NCBI RefSeq assembly: GCF_021228235.1
Contig: NZ_JAJQRG010000001.1
Location: forward strand, 1 to 64,000
Length of the DNA: 64,000 bases
Source of the DNA: Pseudophaeobacter flagellatus
Lineage (GTDB): Bacteria > Pseudomonadota > Alphaproteobacteria > Rhodobacterales > Rhodobacteraceae
Direction: 5' to 3'
The position numbers and the translations under genes are program-made. The notes beneath the pieces were generated by a model. The model saw nothing but the letters and a program-made list of their open reading frames with translations, ran no database searches and was not told the origin of the DNA. Below, one piece after another: positions 62,577 through 64,000 of this stretch; position 1 is the stretch's first letter; every line of letters starts with the position of its first letter.

Positions 62577-64000
62577 CTAGCGCGCAGCAACAAGATCGCG
62601 CATCCGGGTGTCGCTTACAGGTTTGGTCAGCCTTGTCAGGTGCGGCGCATTCGCCAGAGCCTTGGGGGTGCGGCTGGTTTCGCGGGTGGACATCAGCGCC
62701 AGCTGGCAGTCGGGAAACAGCTGATGGCCAAGCTGCAAAATCTCCCATCCCGAGGCACCGCTGTCGAGGTTGAGATCGCTGACAATCAGATCGAGCTGAT
62801 CCTGCTGGCGCAGCTGGGCGGTGCCATCCGCAAAAGAGGTCGCGCGGATCACCTGATAGCCGAGAGCCTCTAGGCTGGTGGCGGTCGAGGCGAGATAGGC
62901 CGGGTCGTCATCCACCACCAGGGCGCTGCGCGGTGTTGGCAGCGGATCTGCGCGCGGAGTTTCGTCGGCCAGGGGCGGAAAGCACAGGGTGACGGTGGTG
63001 CCCTGCTCGGGCGGGGCCGTGCGTGATGTCAGGGTCAGACTACCGCCGGATTGATGCACAAAACCATCCACCATGGACAGCCCGAGCCCGGTGCCATTGC
63101 CACCATCGCGATGGGTGAAAAACGGCTCTGTTGCGCGCCGCAGCACCTCTGGCGGCATGCCAGAACCGCTGTCGCGCATGGTGAGCCGCGCGCCGCCATC
63201 TGTGCTTTCATCCACCCGCAGACTGATGGTCCCAGCCCCGCTGATCGCCTGACCGGCATTGACGCAGAGGTTAAGCACCGCACTTTCCAGCTGGCCTGGA
63301 TCAATGCGGGCCAGAACCGGGCTGTCGCTGCGCTCTAGCTGGATGGTCACGGTGCTGGGCAGGGCGATTTCCAACAGATCAACCATGCCATCGATCAGCA
63401 GGCCGATATCTGTCACCTGGGGTTCCAGATGCTGCTTGCGGGCAAAGGCCAGCAACCGTTCCGTCAGGGAGACGCCCAGATCCACAGCTGAACGGATGCG
63501 GGCGCGGAAATGGCGCGCCTGTTGCGAATCCGCCCCCTCCAGCAGGTGTAGGTTGCCGGAAATGCTCGATAGGATATTGCCAAAATCATGGGCGATTTCA
63601 CCCGAAACCTTGCCCAGGGTTTCGATCCGGCGGATTTCTTCCAACCGTTCCTCGACCTTCTTGCGTTCGGTGGTTTCCGACAGCAACCAGACCACGCCAC
63701 CATCGGGCAGGGGGGAATGGCGCATCTCCAGCACATTGCCGGCGGGATCGACATATTCCTCAAAGCCGCCGCGCTCTCCGGCGCTGGCCTGACGTACAAA
63801 GGAAGACTGCGCGATCAGATCCTGCATCCGGTCATGCGCATCGGGGGCGGCCCGTTCCAGCCGCAGCAAGTGGCGCAGATTGTCGTTTTCCGCCTCAATC
63901 CAACCGGTCGCCGAGGCAATCGCCACCCCGTCTGTGATATTACGAAACACCCGTGAAAACAGGGCGTTCTGGTGGCGGATCTGGTTGGTGCGTCGATCCA
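62577..64000 (-). CDS. Hybrid sensor histidine kinase (partial, N-terminus outside window)
   Basis: The frame is open to the right edge (reading ...QNALFSRVFRNITDGVA), so the start lies beyond it. In the window: a PAS-like region, HisKA with H-box SGEIAHDFGNILSSI, HATPase with GTGLGLSMVDG, and a C-terminal receiver with ALVVDDDPAYLAS and LIVSDLNL (phospho-Asp). The upstream part probably carries further sensing domains. Target regulator unknown. Confidence 0.9.
   Translation of the reverse strand, partial: DRRTNQIRHQNALFSRVFRNITDGVAIASATGWIEAENDNLRHLLRLERAAPDAHDRMQDLIAQSSFVRQASAGERGGFEEYVDPAGNVLEMRHSPLPDGGVVWLLSETTERKKVEERLEEIRRIETLGKVSGEIAHDFGNILSSISGNLHLLEGADSQQARHFRARIRSAVDLGVSLTERLLAFARKQHLEPQVTDIGLLIDGMVDLLEIALPSTVTIQLERSDSPVLARIDPGQLESAVLNLCVNAGQAISGAGTISLRVDESTDGGARLTMRDSGSGMPPEVLRRATEPFFTHRDGGNGTGLGLSMVDGFVHQSGGSLTLTSRTAPPEQGTTVTLCFPPLADETPRADPLPTPRSALVVDDDPAYLASTATSLEALGYQVIRATSFADGTAQLRQQDQLDLIVSDLNLDSGASGWEILQLGHQLFPDCQLALMSTRETSRTPKALANAPHLTRLTKPVSDTRMRDLVAAR

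Overview
The window looks like the chromosome of a marine alphaproteobacterium of the Roseobacter group (Rhodobacteraceae). The basis is gene content and order: an RpoH sigma factor with the family-specific helix, FdxA next to CarD, a SUV3-like helicase followed by an Hsp15-like S4 protein, Rhodobacterales-type conserved hypotheticals, and GC-rich core genes. Species cannot be named from the sequence alone. Two AT-richer accessory blocks interrupt the core.

Region by region. 1-7.5 kb is accessory: the 5' part of a secreted Ig-like repeat protein, a two-gene SIR2-HerA anti-phage cassette (1967-4884), two diverged IS5/IS427-type insertion sequences (5094-5924 and 6334-7176) enclosing a small membrane-protein gene and a truncated gene, and finally the 3' half of a tRNA(His-like, GTG) at 7451-7500 that reads as an integration-site scar. 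7.6-36.7 kb is core: glycosyltransferase, rluD, rpoH, APH-like kinase with a truncated GNAT, oligoendopeptidase F, lysophospholipase and SCP2 genes, helicase/S4/fdxA/carD, cobalamin genes cobS and cobT (divergent), a Kef-type antiporter, a PAS protein, an Lrp regulator divergent from hpd, a PilM/PilP-like membrane protein, SIMPL, metY, a second glycosyltransferase, a sulfotransferase-like gene and tRNA-Thr(TGT).

36.7-45.4 kb, directly after tRNA-Thr, is a second accessory block of poorly characterised genes: a HEPN-type protein with an R-x4-H motif, a translationally coupled pair (soluble partner plus four-helix membrane protein) that is the best candidate here for an undescribed defence-type system, a putative nuclease-like protein, two lipoproteins, and a plasmid/phage-type replication initiator. 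A four-site array of AACCGTT half-sites, phased by 10 bp, sits upstream of the first gene.

45.7-54.8 kb is a catabolic segment with signs of decay: a frameshifted CaiB/BaiF CoA-transferase remnant, a GMC oxidoreductase divergent from its LysR regulator, and a polar amino-acid-type ABC transporter operon ending in an M81 (MlrC-like) peptidase and a 22-codon oxidoreductase remnant, with a divergent GcvA-like LysR gene. 54.8-64 kb holds an LprI-like secreted protein, an ECF sigma/anti-sigma pair next to fasciclin, MsrB and DUF4394-type envelope genes, the queCDEF operon for 7-deazaguanine synthesis (queuosine), and the C-terminal part of a hybrid sensor kinase that runs off the right edge.
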